Source of the DNA: JAMXLO01 sp963696645
GTDB lineage: Bacteria > Pseudomonadota > Alphaproteobacteria > Acetobacterales > Acetobacteraceae
NCBI GenBank assembly: GCA_963696645.1
Contig: CAVOKY010000006.1
Location: forward strand, 62,001-126,000
Direction: 5' to 3'
DNA length: 64,000 bases
Positions 43,369-51,579 of this stretch are shown here, piece after piece. The number at the start of each line of letters is the position of its first letter. Position 1 is the stretch's first letter. The translations under genes and the position numbers were made by a program. The notes beneath the pieces are model-generated. The model had not been told where the DNA came from. It was given only the letters and a program-made list of their open reading frames with translations, and made no database searches.

Positions 43369-46125
43369 ATGTCCGAGAACGCTGCCACCGAATCCGAGAG
43401 CACGGCCGAAGGGACGCGTCTCGCAGAAGCTCGCGACCGTGGAGTTCCGTGGAAGCTCTGGGGGCCGTATCTGAGCGAGCGCCAGTGGGGTACCGTCAGA
43501 GAGGACTACAGCGAAAACGGTGACGCATGGAACTACTTCAACCACGATCAGGCGCGCTCGCGCGCCTATCACTGGGGCGAGGACGGTATCGCCGGTATCA
43601 GTGACGAACAGCAGCGCCTGTGCTTCGCGCTGGCGTTTTGGAACGGCCACGATCCGATCCTCAAGGAACGCCTGTTCGGCCTGACGAACAGCGAGGGCAA
43701 CCACGGCGAAGACGTCAAGGAGTACTACTTCTACCTCGACAGTACGCCGACCCATTCCTACATGAAGTACCTCTACAAGTATCCGCAAGGCGAATATCCG
43801 TATAGCGATCTTGTCGAGACGAACCGGCGGCGCGGTCGCAGCGAGCCTGAATACGAACTGCTTGATACCGGCATATTCAACGGCGATCGCTACTTCGATG
43901 TGTTCGTGGAATACGCCAAACAGACACCAACAGACATTTTGATCCAGATCAGTGTGTGCAATCGGGGGCCTGATGCGGCCTCGCTTCACGTGCTGCCCAC
44001 GCTCTGGTTCCGCAATGTCTGGTCATGGTGGTCCGACGTGGCAAAACCGTCTCTGCACGCCATCGCGGAACGCAGCGGTGTCGCCGGCATTGCCGCCTCC
44101 GACGCCCAGCTTGGCAACTATTTCCTGTATTGCGATGGCAACTCGCCGCTGCTCTTCACGGAGAACGACACCAACAACCAGCGGTGCTTCGGCTCGTCCA
44201 AACCCGGGCCCTATGTGAAGGATGGGATCAACGACTTCGTCGTGGCGGCCAAACAGGATGCCGTCAATCCGCAGCAGATGGGGACCAAGGCGTGCGCACA
44301 CTGCATAGTGGAGGTCGCGCCGGGACAGACTGCTGTCGTGCGGCTTCGTCTGACCAACATCGCACCAGACGACATCGGCGATCCGTTTGGCCAGTCGTTT
44401 GCCCAGACCATGGCCACGCGCCAAGGCGAGTCCGATGCATTCTACCGCGCGGTGACGCCCCCCGGTGTCAGCGAAGATGCGGCGAATGTGATGCGGCAGG
44501 CGTTGGCAGGGATGCTGTGGAGCAAGCAGTGCTACCAGTTCGATGTTGACAGGTGGCTCGAGGAGCATGGCGTCGACACGATGCACCCTGGCGCCCGACA
44601 GATGCGCAACAGTGAATGGCTGCATATGATCGGCCAGGACATCATCTCAATGCCCGACAAGTGGGAATATCCCTGGTTCGCCGCGTGGGACCTGGCGTTT
44701 CATGCCATGGCGCTATCGACGGTGGATGTCGATTTTGCCAAGCGGCAGCTCGATCTGATGCTGCAGGGGTTCTACCTGCATCCGACCGGACAGATCCCCG
44801 CCTATGAGTGGAATTTTAGCGACGTCAACCCGCCAGTGCACGCCTGGGCGACGATCTTCCTGCACCGGACGGAGCAGGCACTAGGGCGCGAACCCGACAT
44901 GGCGTTCCTCGCACGCGCCTTCAACAAGCTGGCGCTGAACTTCACCTGGTGGACCAACCGCAAGGACCGGTTCGGCAAGAATCTCTATGAGGGCGGCTTT
45001 CTCGGCCTGGACAATATCGGCGTGTTCGACCGCAGCGCGCCATTGCCCACCGGCGGAAGTCTGGAGCAGGCCGACGGCACCGCCTGGATGGCCTTGTTTT
45101 CCCAGAACATGCTTGAGATCGGCGTGGAGCTCGCCGTGCGCTACCCGGCCTACGACGAACTGGCGACCAAGTTCGCCGAGCAGTTCCTATGGATCGGCCG
45201 GGCAATGAACGGCGCAGGTCCGGATGGCATGTGGGATGAGGCAGACGGGTTCTACTACGATGTCCTGCGCCTCCCGGACGGTCATGCGACGCGGCTCAAG
45301 GTGCGCTCGATGGTGGGCCTGCTGCCGATCTGCGCCATCACGGTTATCGAGCCGTGGCAGCGGGAGAGCGTTCCCCAACTGTTGAATACCTTCAAAGAAC
45401 GGCTGCGGCGGATGCCGGACCTGCTCGACCATGTTCACCCGACCGGGCCGGGCCATCTGGGTGTGGGCGGGCGCGGCATCATGGGTCTGGTGAACCAGGA
45501 ACGGTTGCGCCGGATCCTCATGCGAATGCTCGACGAGAACGAATTCCTCAGCCCGTACGGCATCCGCGCGCTGTCGCGTCATCACGCCGAGCATCCCTTC
45601 GTGTTCTCGGTGAACGGCAACGAATACCGGGTGAATTACCTCCCCGCCGAGTCGGACAGCGGCATGTTCGGCGGCAATTCCAACTGGCGTGGCCCGATCT
45701 GGATGCCGGTGAACGCGCTACTGCTGCGTGCTCTGCTGCAGTACTATCTGTATTACGGGGATAGTTTCAAGGTCGAATGCCCCACCGGCTCCGGCAACTG
45801 GATGAACCTCTTTGAAGTGAGCCGCGAGATTGCCAATCGGCTGATCCGCATTTTCCTCCGCGACGAAGGAGGCCGGCGTCCGGTGTATGGCGGAGCCGAG
45901 AAGTTTCAGACGGATCCAAACTGGCGGGATTACCTACAGTTCTACGAGTATTTCCATGGTGACAACGGCGCTGGTATCGGCGCCAGCCACCAGACTGGAT
46001 GGACCGGCATCGTGGCGAAACTGATCGAAATCTACGGCCGGGTTGATGCCGGCGCTTTCCTGGAGGGCGGCAAGGGCGAGGCCTTTCGCCGCCTGACGGA
46101 AAGGGAACCCGCGGCGCCAGCCTGA
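43369..46125 (+). CDS. Glycoside hydrolase family 63-type glucosidase
   Basis: This 918-residue protein is a cytoplasmic-looking (no signal) member of the GH63/MGH1-like glucosidases. It has an N-terminal beta-sandwich part with WNYFNHDQARSRAYHWGEDG and LFGLTNSEGNHGEDVKEYY, and a C-terminal (alpha/alpha)6 barrel with FAAWDLAFHAMALSTVD, GQIPAYEWNFSDVNPPVHAWA and SNWRGPIWMPVNALLL. Acidic residues in WDLAF and the C-terminal GASHQTGWTG region are candidates for catalysis. Likely substrates are glucosylglycerate or other alpha-glucosides. ATG at 43369 has GGAGG 8 bases upstream. Confidence 0.88.
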   Translation: MSENAATESESTAEGTRLAEARDRGVPWKLWGPYLSERQWGTVREDYSENGDAWNYFNHDQARSRAYHWGEDGIAGISDEQQRLCFALAFWNGHDPILKERLFGLTNSEGNHGEDVKEYYFYLDSTPTHSYMKYLYKYPQGEYPYSDLVETNRRRGRSEPEYELLDTGIFNGDRYFDVFVEYAKQTPTDILIQISVCNRGPDAASLHVLPTLWFRNVWSWWSDVAKPSLHAIAERSGVAGIAASDAQLGNYFLYCDGNSPLLFTENDTNNQRCFGSSKPGPYVKDGINDFVVAAKQDAVNPQQMGTKACAHCIVEVAPGQTAVVRLRLTNIAPDDIGDPFGQSFAQTMATRQGESDAFYRAVTPPGVSEDAANVMRQALAGMLWSKQCYQFDVDRWLEEHGVDTMHPGARQMRNSEWLHMIGQDIISMPDKWEYPWFAAWDLAFHAMALSTVDVDFAKRQLDLMLQGFYLHPTGQIPAYEWNFSDVNPPVHAWATIFLHRTEQALGREPDMAFLARAFNKLALNFTWWTNRKDRFGKNLYEGGFLGLDNIGVFDRSAPLPTGGSLEQADGTAWMALFSQNMLEIGVELAVRYPAYDELATKFAEQFLWIGRAMNGAGPDGMWDEADGFYYDVLRLPDGHATRLKVRSMVGLLPICAITVIEPWQRESVPQLLNTFKERLRRMPDLLDHVHPTGPGHLGVGGRGIMGLVNQERLRRILMRMLDENEFLSPYGIRALSRHHAEHPFVFSVNGNEYRVNYLPAESDSGMFGGNSNWRGPIWMPVNALLLRALLQYYLYYGDSFKVECPTGSGNWMNLFEVSREIANRLIRIFLRDEGGRRPVYGGAEKFQTDPNWRDYLQFYEYFHGDNGAGIGASHQTGWTGIVAKLIEIYGRVDAGAFLEGGKGEAFRRLTEREPAAPA

Positions 46126-46166
46126 ACATGGCAGGCGCCAGAGAACAGTGCGCCGCTTCGCGGATG

Positions 46167-46950
46167 CTAGAACACCAGCCGACCACCGATCAGAATCAGC
46201 GTCGCTGCCATGATCGGACGCAACACGGCGTCCGGCACCCGCGCGGACAGATAGCTGCCAATGATGATGCCCGGCACCGAACCGGTCAGCAGTGACGTCA
46301 GCAATGGCCAATCCACCGAGCCGAGATACCAATGGCCGAGCCCTGCCACCAGCGTCAGCGGCACCGCATGAGCGATGTCGGACCCGACAATGACCGCCAT
46401 CGGCAAGCGCGGGTAAAGCAGCAGCAGCGCCGTCACGCCGATCGCGCCCGCGCCGACCGAGGAAATAGTCACCAGCGCGCCTGAGTACTACACCCACGAC
46501 CACCGTCAGCAACGCCGTCTGCCCTGGTGAGGCCGCCGACAGGCGCGTGCCGGCCAGGCTGAGGAATCGCCTGCGGAACATCAGCGCCAGCGCGGTGAGC
46601 AGCAGCATGACGCCCAGTACGCTGTTGATGAGGCCCGAAGCCGCACTGCCGGACAGTCCGTAGCTGGAGATACCCACCAGGGTCAGCGCGGTCGCGGGCA
46701 CACTGCCCGCGGCGAGTAGCGCGACGATCCGCCATTGCACGGTGCGGTTCAGTCCATGCACCAGGGTGCCGACGGTTTTCGTGGCCGAGGCGTACAACAG
46801 ATCCGTGCCGACCGCGGTCGCCGGATGGATGCCGAACAACAGGATGAGCAAGGGCGTCATCAGCGCACCGCCCCCCATGCCGGTCTGCCCGACCAGCAGG
46901 CCGACGAAGAAGCCGGACATCGAATAGAGCGGATTAATCGAACTGAGCAT
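46167..46950 (-). pseudogene. TauE/SafE-family membrane permease (one extra base)
   Basis: This is a sulfite/sulfonate exporter-type permease with about eight membrane helices and two TauE repeats: FFVGLLVGQTGMGGGALMTPLLIL and the mirrored TISSVGAGAIGVTALLLLYP, then VPDAVLRPIMAATLILIGG. An extra base near 46482 (plus strand T) separates the halves; removal restores VVVGVVLGALVTISSVG. The corrected length is about 260 residues. It converges with the GH63 gene. Substrate unknown. Probably intact in the organism. Confidence 0.85.
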
Positions 46951-47043
46951 GGTCGCCTCTTTCTGACGTCGACGGGCCTGCGGCGTTCATCATGCGTTCA
47001 TCTGATGCAGCATAACTGACGCTGGCACGCGGAAGCCAGCGAC

Positions 47044-48441
47044 ATGAGTGATCTGCCCATCGGTGTCTTGCTGGGAGCCGACAGCCTGCTGAGCATCCGC
47101 TCGGGGGTCGGCCGCCAGACGCTGGAGGTCGCATGGCAGCTGCGACTGAACGCCGCAGTCGGCGAGCTTGCATTGCTGATGGGTGAGCGCTGCATTGCTG
47201 CCAACGCCCTCGACGCATTGACCGATTCGGCGGTGCCAGCACCGTCTAGCGGCGCCGCGCGCACCATCGCCGCCGCCATTCCCGGTGCGGCCACGGTTCG
47301 TGCGGCGTTGCGGCGTCGGCGCATGAACCGTTATGCAGCCGCGATGGCTCAGCGCACGAATGGCTGCGTCGTGTATCACGAGTTGAATATGATCGCGCGA
47401 CCTTTCGATGGCGTTACCGTGGTGACCGTGCACGACCTTTCCTGGCGCGCCAATCCTCGGTGGCACCCCGCGGAACGTGTCGCCTGGATCGAGCGTCGCC
47501 TACCGCACACGTTGTCGCAGGCGAGCCGATTAATTTGCGTCTCCGACTTCACTGCCCGGGAGGTAGAGCGCCATCTCGGCATTGCACCGTCGCGCATCGA
47601 TGTCGTGTGTCCCGGCGTGTCGGCAATCTTCCGGCCGAGGCCGCGTGAAGCCGCCCAGCCCACGCTGGCCCAGTTCGATTTGTCCGATCGCGGCTATCTG
47701 CTGGCGGTCTCGACACTTGAGCCACGCAAGAACCTCGATGGATTGCTGGCGGCGCACACCATGCTGCCACATGCTGTCCGACAGCGTTTTCCGCTGGCGG
47801 TTGCCGGCGCGCGCGGCTGGGGTGAGGTGCTGACCGATGCCCGTGCCGACCGCGCGCGCCGCGACGGCACCCTGCGGCTGCTCGGCTTTGTCCCGGACGA
47901 TGACCTTGCCGCGCTGTATTCCCGGTCCGCCGCGGTCGCCTATGTCAGTCTCTACGAGGGCTTCGGCCTGCCGGTACTGGAAGCAATGGCATGCGGCGCA
48001 CCTGTCGTGGCCTCTCGTTGCACGGCTGTCGGCGGGACTGCCGGCGATGCAGCACTACTGGTTGATCCGCGGGACACGACTGCCATGACCGACGCACTCA
48101 ACCGCGTGCTGACCGATCAGGTGTTGGCGTCGGAATTGACCCGGCACGGTACCCAGCGAGCCACCGGTTTCGATTGGGACGTGATGGCTCAAGGGTTGGT
48201 CGCAAGCTGGCGCAAGGCGGTCGAGCAGTCAGATCACCAGCCAGACGACCAAACCGAGCAATCCCCAGAACAGGCCGCTGACCGCGCCGGCAGCGATAAA
48301 TCCGGTCGTGGTGTGGAGCGGCGAGGTCGGGCCACGGATGATCTCCAGTTCGCTGGTCCGTCCCTCCGACGGGGCGAAGTCGGCGTTCAAATGACTCATG
48401 AACGGCCCTCCCCGGACGCCAGGAATGTAACAGCTCGATGA
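47044..48441 (+). CDS. Glycosyltransferase, GT4 family
   Basis: This 465-residue GT-B glycosyltransferase has VVTVHDLSWRANPRWHP, CVSDFTAREVERHLGI, LLAVSTLEPRKNLDGLL and the donor-site block YVSLYEGFGLPVLEAMACGAPVVASR (E-x7-E). It resembles mannosyltransferases of exopolysaccharide or capsule synthesis. The last about 70 residues are charged, lack family similarity, and overlap a convergent small membrane-protein gene on the other strand, so the natural stop may be earlier or this tail is a shadow. No polysaccharide cluster adjoins it. Confidence 0.85.
   Translation: MSDLPIGVLLGADSLLSIRSGVGRQTLEVAWQLRLNAAVGELALLMGERCIAANALDALTDSAVPAPSSGAARTIAAAIPGAATVRAALRRRRMNRYAAAMAQRTNGCVVYHELNMIARPFDGVTVVTVHDLSWRANPRWHPAERVAWIERRLPHTLSQASRLICVSDFTAREVERHLGIAPSRIDVVCPGVSAIFRPRPREAAQPTLAQFDLSDRGYLLAVSTLEPRKNLDGLLAAHTMLPHAVRQRFPLAVAGARGWGEVLTDARADRARRDGTLRLLGFVPDDDLAALYSRSAAVAYVSLYEGFGLPVLEAMACGAPVVASRCTAVGGTAGDAALLVDPRDTTAMTDALNRVLTDQVLASELTRHGTQRATGFDWDVMAQGLVASWRKAVEQSDHQPDDQTEQSPEQAADRAGSDKSGRGVERRGRATDDLQFAGPSLRRGEVGVQMTHERPSPDARNVTAR
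48229..48399 (-). CDS. Small single-span membrane protein, unknown function
   Basis: This 56-residue product begins MSHLNADFAPSEGRTSELEI and ends with a transmembrane helix (FIAAGAVSGLFWGLLGLVVWLVI). GGGGAGGG stands before the ATG at 48399. It lies wholly antisense to the 3' end of the glycosyltransferase frame. The sequence has normal membrane-protein character, which favours this strand over the glycosyltransferase tail. Confidence 0.6.
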   Translation of the reverse strand: MSHLNADFAPSEGRTSELEIIRGPTSPLHTTTGFIAAGAVSGLFWGLLGLVVWLVI

Positions 48442-48759
48442 AAAGCCAGCGATATGGCGCCCAAATAGCGGCAATGAAAGCCAAGTACAATTTTGTTCAG
48501 CGGCTGATCCGTCACGCAGAGGACCCAATTCCATGCCGTCTGCGTAAGCAAGACAGCAGCCTTGTTGCTGATTCGTATCCGTCAAATCATCGTCTTTCTT
48601 CAGATACTTAGCGGCAGGTGTTCGAATGCGATCTCGAAACACCCGCGATCCGATTGAACAATCGTTCGAATCTAAATTTGAATACTTGTGTTCACGGGAA
48701 CGTGAGATGCATTATCACGGGTATGTGAAGTGTGGCCCTCTCAAGGATTGAGACTCGTC
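48442..48759. other. AT-richer intergenic region with operator-like repeats
   Basis: The 318 bases are clearly less GC-rich than the flanks. They contain a near-perfect hairpin (48617-48643, GGTGTTCGA/TCGAAACACC) and two 14-base imperfect palindromes TCACGGGAACGTGA (48692-48705) and TCACGGGTATGTGA (48715-48728), whose starts are 23 bases apart. No gene recognised. Confidence 0.55.
48692..48728. promoter_or_regulatory. Paired palindromic sites, probable operator
   Basis: Two copies of TCACGGGWAYGTGA lie with 23-base periodicity, about two helical turns, and end 31 bases before the ATG of the 100-residue gene at 48760. This is the usual layout for cooperative binding of a dimeric regulator over a promoter. 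The regulator is unknown. Confidence 0.45.
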
Positions 48760-49062
48760 ATGGATATGCCGCTGATGACGCCAAAGGCTCCCACCGGTTT
48801 CGCCTTTGAAATCGCCGATCTCATGCTGTTGCAAGGGTGGGCGGAATTCCATGACGTGCAAATGGTCGTGGAACTCGACCATTGTGTCGAGGGCGAAGAG
48901 TATGAGGAGGTCGTGGCCTTCTATGCGAGGGACAGTGCGATCCGGCGCTGGATCCTGTGGCGGGCCGCGTGCGACATTGTCGTACAGCCGCTGATCGGCC
49001 GCGGCTGCCGCTACAGCACGGTTGCCGATGCGCTGGAAAGCCTGATCCCCGCACGATCGTAG
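48760..49062 (+). CDS. Conserved-looking 100-residue protein, unknown function
   Basis: This 100-residue soluble protein begins MDMPLMTPKAPTGFAFEIAD and has acidic (VELDHCVEGEEYEEVVAFY) and basic (RDSAIRRWILWRAACDIVVQP) stretches. Two cysteines, no membrane segment, no signal peptide. I recognise no family. It lies behind the paired palindromes and converges with argJ (36-base gap). Confidence 0.6.
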   Translation: MDMPLMTPKAPTGFAFEIADLMLLQGWAEFHDVQMVVELDHCVEGEEYEEVVAFYARDSAIRRWILWRAACDIVVQPLIGRGCRYSTVADALESLIPARS

Positions 49063-49098
49063 CGGCGCACGCCGCGCCAGCGCCATCATCGGCGTCCG

Positions 49099-50331
49099 TC
49101 AGCTTCGATACGACCCGTTGATGTCGATGTACCCGTGCGTCAGGTCGCAGGTCCACACCGTGGCCTTGCCGCGGCCCAGGCCGAGGTCGATGGCAATTTC
49201 CACCTCGCCGCCCTTCATGTGCTGCACCACCGGCGCCTCGTCATAGCCTGGCACCACGCCACCGTTGCGCGCCATCCACACGCCGCCCACGCCGACCGAC
49301 AGCTTGTCGCGGTCGGCCGGTTCGCCGGCCTTGCCAACCGCCATGACGATGCGCCCCCAATTGGCGTCCTCTCCGGCGATCGCGGTCTTCACCAGCGGCG
49401 AATTCGCCACCGCCAGCCCGACACGTTTGGCCGACCGCGCCGTCGTCGCACCGGTGACATCGACGCGCACCAGCTTCTGCGCCCCCTCCCCGTCCCGCAC
49501 CACCTGTAATGCCAGATCCAGCAGCACGGCATTCAGCGCGCGGGCAAAGTCGGACAGCATCCGGCCGCCTTCCGCCGGTACGCGCGGATGCTTTGCCTGG
49601 CCGGTGGCGAACAGCAGCACGGTGTCTGAAGTGGAAGTATCCGAATCCACCGTGGTGCAGTTGAAGCTGGCATCGACGCCCTTCTTCACCAGCGTCTGCA
49701 TCGCCCCCGCCGGCAACTTTGCGTCGGTGAACACGAAGCACAGCATGGTCGCCATATCGGGCGCGATCATGCCGCTGCCCTTGGCGATGCCGGTAATCGC
49801 GCACCTCGGCCCCCCCGATCCGCGCGTTGCGCGAGGCGGCTTTGGGGAACGTATCCGTGGTCATGATGCCGCGCGCCGCCGCCTCCCAGCCATCGTCGCG
49901 CAACCCGGCATGCAGCGCAGGCAGCGCCGCCACCAGACGGCTCGTGCGGCAGCACCTCGCCGATCACGCCGGTGGAGGCGACGAACACCTGCCGTGCCGG
50001 ACACCCGGCCAGCTTGCCCGCTGCTGCGGCGGTTGCCGCACAGGCATCGCGCCCCGCCTTGCCGGTGAACACGTTGGCGTTGCCGGCATTAACTACCACG
50101 GCCCGCGCCTTGCCGCCGCGCAGCGACTGCGCGGCACCAGTCCACCGGCGCGCCGGGGCACTTGCTGGAGGTGAACACCCCGGCCACGGTAGTGCCCGGC
50201 GCCAGTTCGATCATCACCAGGTCGGTGCGCCCCTGATAGCGGATGCCTGCCGCCGCTGCACCCAGGCGGACGCCGGCGAGCGGCGGCAATTCCGGCAGCG
50301 GAACGGCAAGCGGCGAGACGGACGGGTCCAT
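49099..50331 (-). pseudogene. argJ: Bifunctional glutamate N-acetyltransferase/amino-acid acetyltransferase (three extra bases)
   Basis: ArgJ transfers acetyl from N-acetylornithine to glutamate in the cyclic arginine pathway. After correction it is about 409 residues, with VVNAGNANVFTGKAG, the self-cleavage site in KGSGMIAPDMATML (nucleophile Thr of ATML), FNCTTVDSDTSTSDTVLL and the end DLTHGYIDINGSYRS. Inferred extra bases on the plus strand are near 50127, 49940 and 49798. GAGGAAGG precedes the ATG. With no stops inside the corrected frame, sequence error is likely. It lies next to ppiC and near secA, a conserved alphaproteobacterial order. Confidence 0.9.
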
Positions 50332-50363
50332 GGTTTCCTTCCTCGGTCGATCGGTGCGTTGGA

Positions 50364-51258
50364 TTACTTCGTGGGGGGCGGTACAGCCGTGTCGGTGGCG
50401 CGGATCGGCGAGCCATCGAGGTTGAATTTCTCCACCGACGCCGCGGCCCGCGCCTTCGCGACAGCCTTCTGCACACCTTCCTGGATCATCTTCTGGCGCA
50501 GGTCGTCGCGCGCCTGCTCGAAGCTTGGCGGTTCGGCGTTGCGGCGATCAAGCACCTGGATGACGTGCCAGCCGAACTGGGTATGCACCGGCTCCGGCGT
50601 GACCTGCCCCGGTTGCAAGGCAAAAGCGGCGTCGGCGAATTCCGGCACCATCTCGTCCTTCTTGAAGAAGCCGAGGTCGCCGCCATCTTTGCGCGCCGCC
50701 CGGATCCTTGCTGTACTGCTTGGCGAGGGCGGCGAAGTCGGCACCGCCCTTAAGCTCGGCAATGATCTTCTTCGCGTCCGCCTCGCTGTCCACCAGGATG
50801 TGCCTGGCATGCACTTCCGCCTCGCCCGGCTTCCCGGCGTATTCCTGGTTGTAGCGGGCGTGCAGTGCATCGTCGGTGATGGTGGGCGCAACCTCCTTGC
50901 TGAGCATGGCGGTCTGTAGCGCCCGGTCTTCCGCAGCGGTGACCTGGCGCTGTACCGCCGGGTCCTTGTCCAGGCCGGACTTGCGTGCTTCGTCAACCAG
51001 AGCCCGGCCGTCGATCACTTGATCGAGCAACATTGGCAGCAGAGTCTGCTGCGGCATGGCGCGCATGTTCGCCGGCAGCGTCTGCTCCGCGTCCTTCAGG
51101 TCGCTGAGATGGATTGGTTGGCCGTTCACCTTGGCAACAACCGGGTCCGCCGGCGCTGGCGTCGGCGTTCCCTGCGCCAGCGCTGCAGCGCCGCCTAGCA
51201 AGCCGGTTGCAAGCGCAGCGGAGATCAGGCGGGAACGGGTCCCGGCAATGCGTGACAT
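50364..51258 (-). pseudogene. Periplasmic peptidyl-prolyl isomerase, parvulin type (one extra base)
   Basis: This exported foldase has a signal to about residue 28 (ALAQGTP), a SurA/PrsA-like N-terminal helical part (VVAKVNGQPIHLSDLKDAEQ) and a rotamase domain (EVHARHILVDSEADAKKII... DGGDLGFFKKDEMVPEFADAAF... HTQFGWHVIQVLDRR). An extra base near 50701 shifts the frame; removal restores YSKDPAARKDGGDLG. The corrected length is about 297 residues. It lies 33 bases upstream of argJ on the same strand. Probably intact in the organism. Confidence 0.88.
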
Positions 51259-51334
51259 CAAAACTCCTGCTGAATGCGGGCGCGGATCATGGCCGAAGCG
51301 ACCCAGCCCGACAAGAACGGCCAACTGGAGAAGA

Positions 51335-51572
51335 TCAGGGCTACGCCCTGAAACCCGCCTGGGGGCTTTGCCCCCAGGACCCCTAGCAAAAGCATTGCCT
51401 TTGCAATCCAATCATTTTCGACCGGTGGGGTGGGGGATAGCTGAGCCTGGCCAATGCCAAGCTGAGCTATCCCCCACCCCACCGGTCGAAAATGAATGGT
51501 TCCAAGGGCGTCGCCCTTGGCGGGAGTCCAGAGGGCAGAGCCCTTTGGTAGGGCCCGGGCGAAGCCCCGCCC
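51335..51572. repeat. Palindromic multi-hairpin intergenic repeat, copy 2
   Basis: About 238 bases match the element at 28567-28824 in the same order. The core is a 38-base inverted repeat (51414-51451 with 51456-51493, loop CAAT) that pairs at 36 of 38 positions. The same flanking mini-hairpins are present (GGGGGCTTTGCCCCC, CCAAGGGCGTCGCCCTTGG, GGGCAGAGCCC, GGGCGAAGCCC). It fills the gap between ppiC and the helicase gene. No coding function recognised. Confidence 0.85.
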
Positions 51573-51579
51573 TGCGGAG

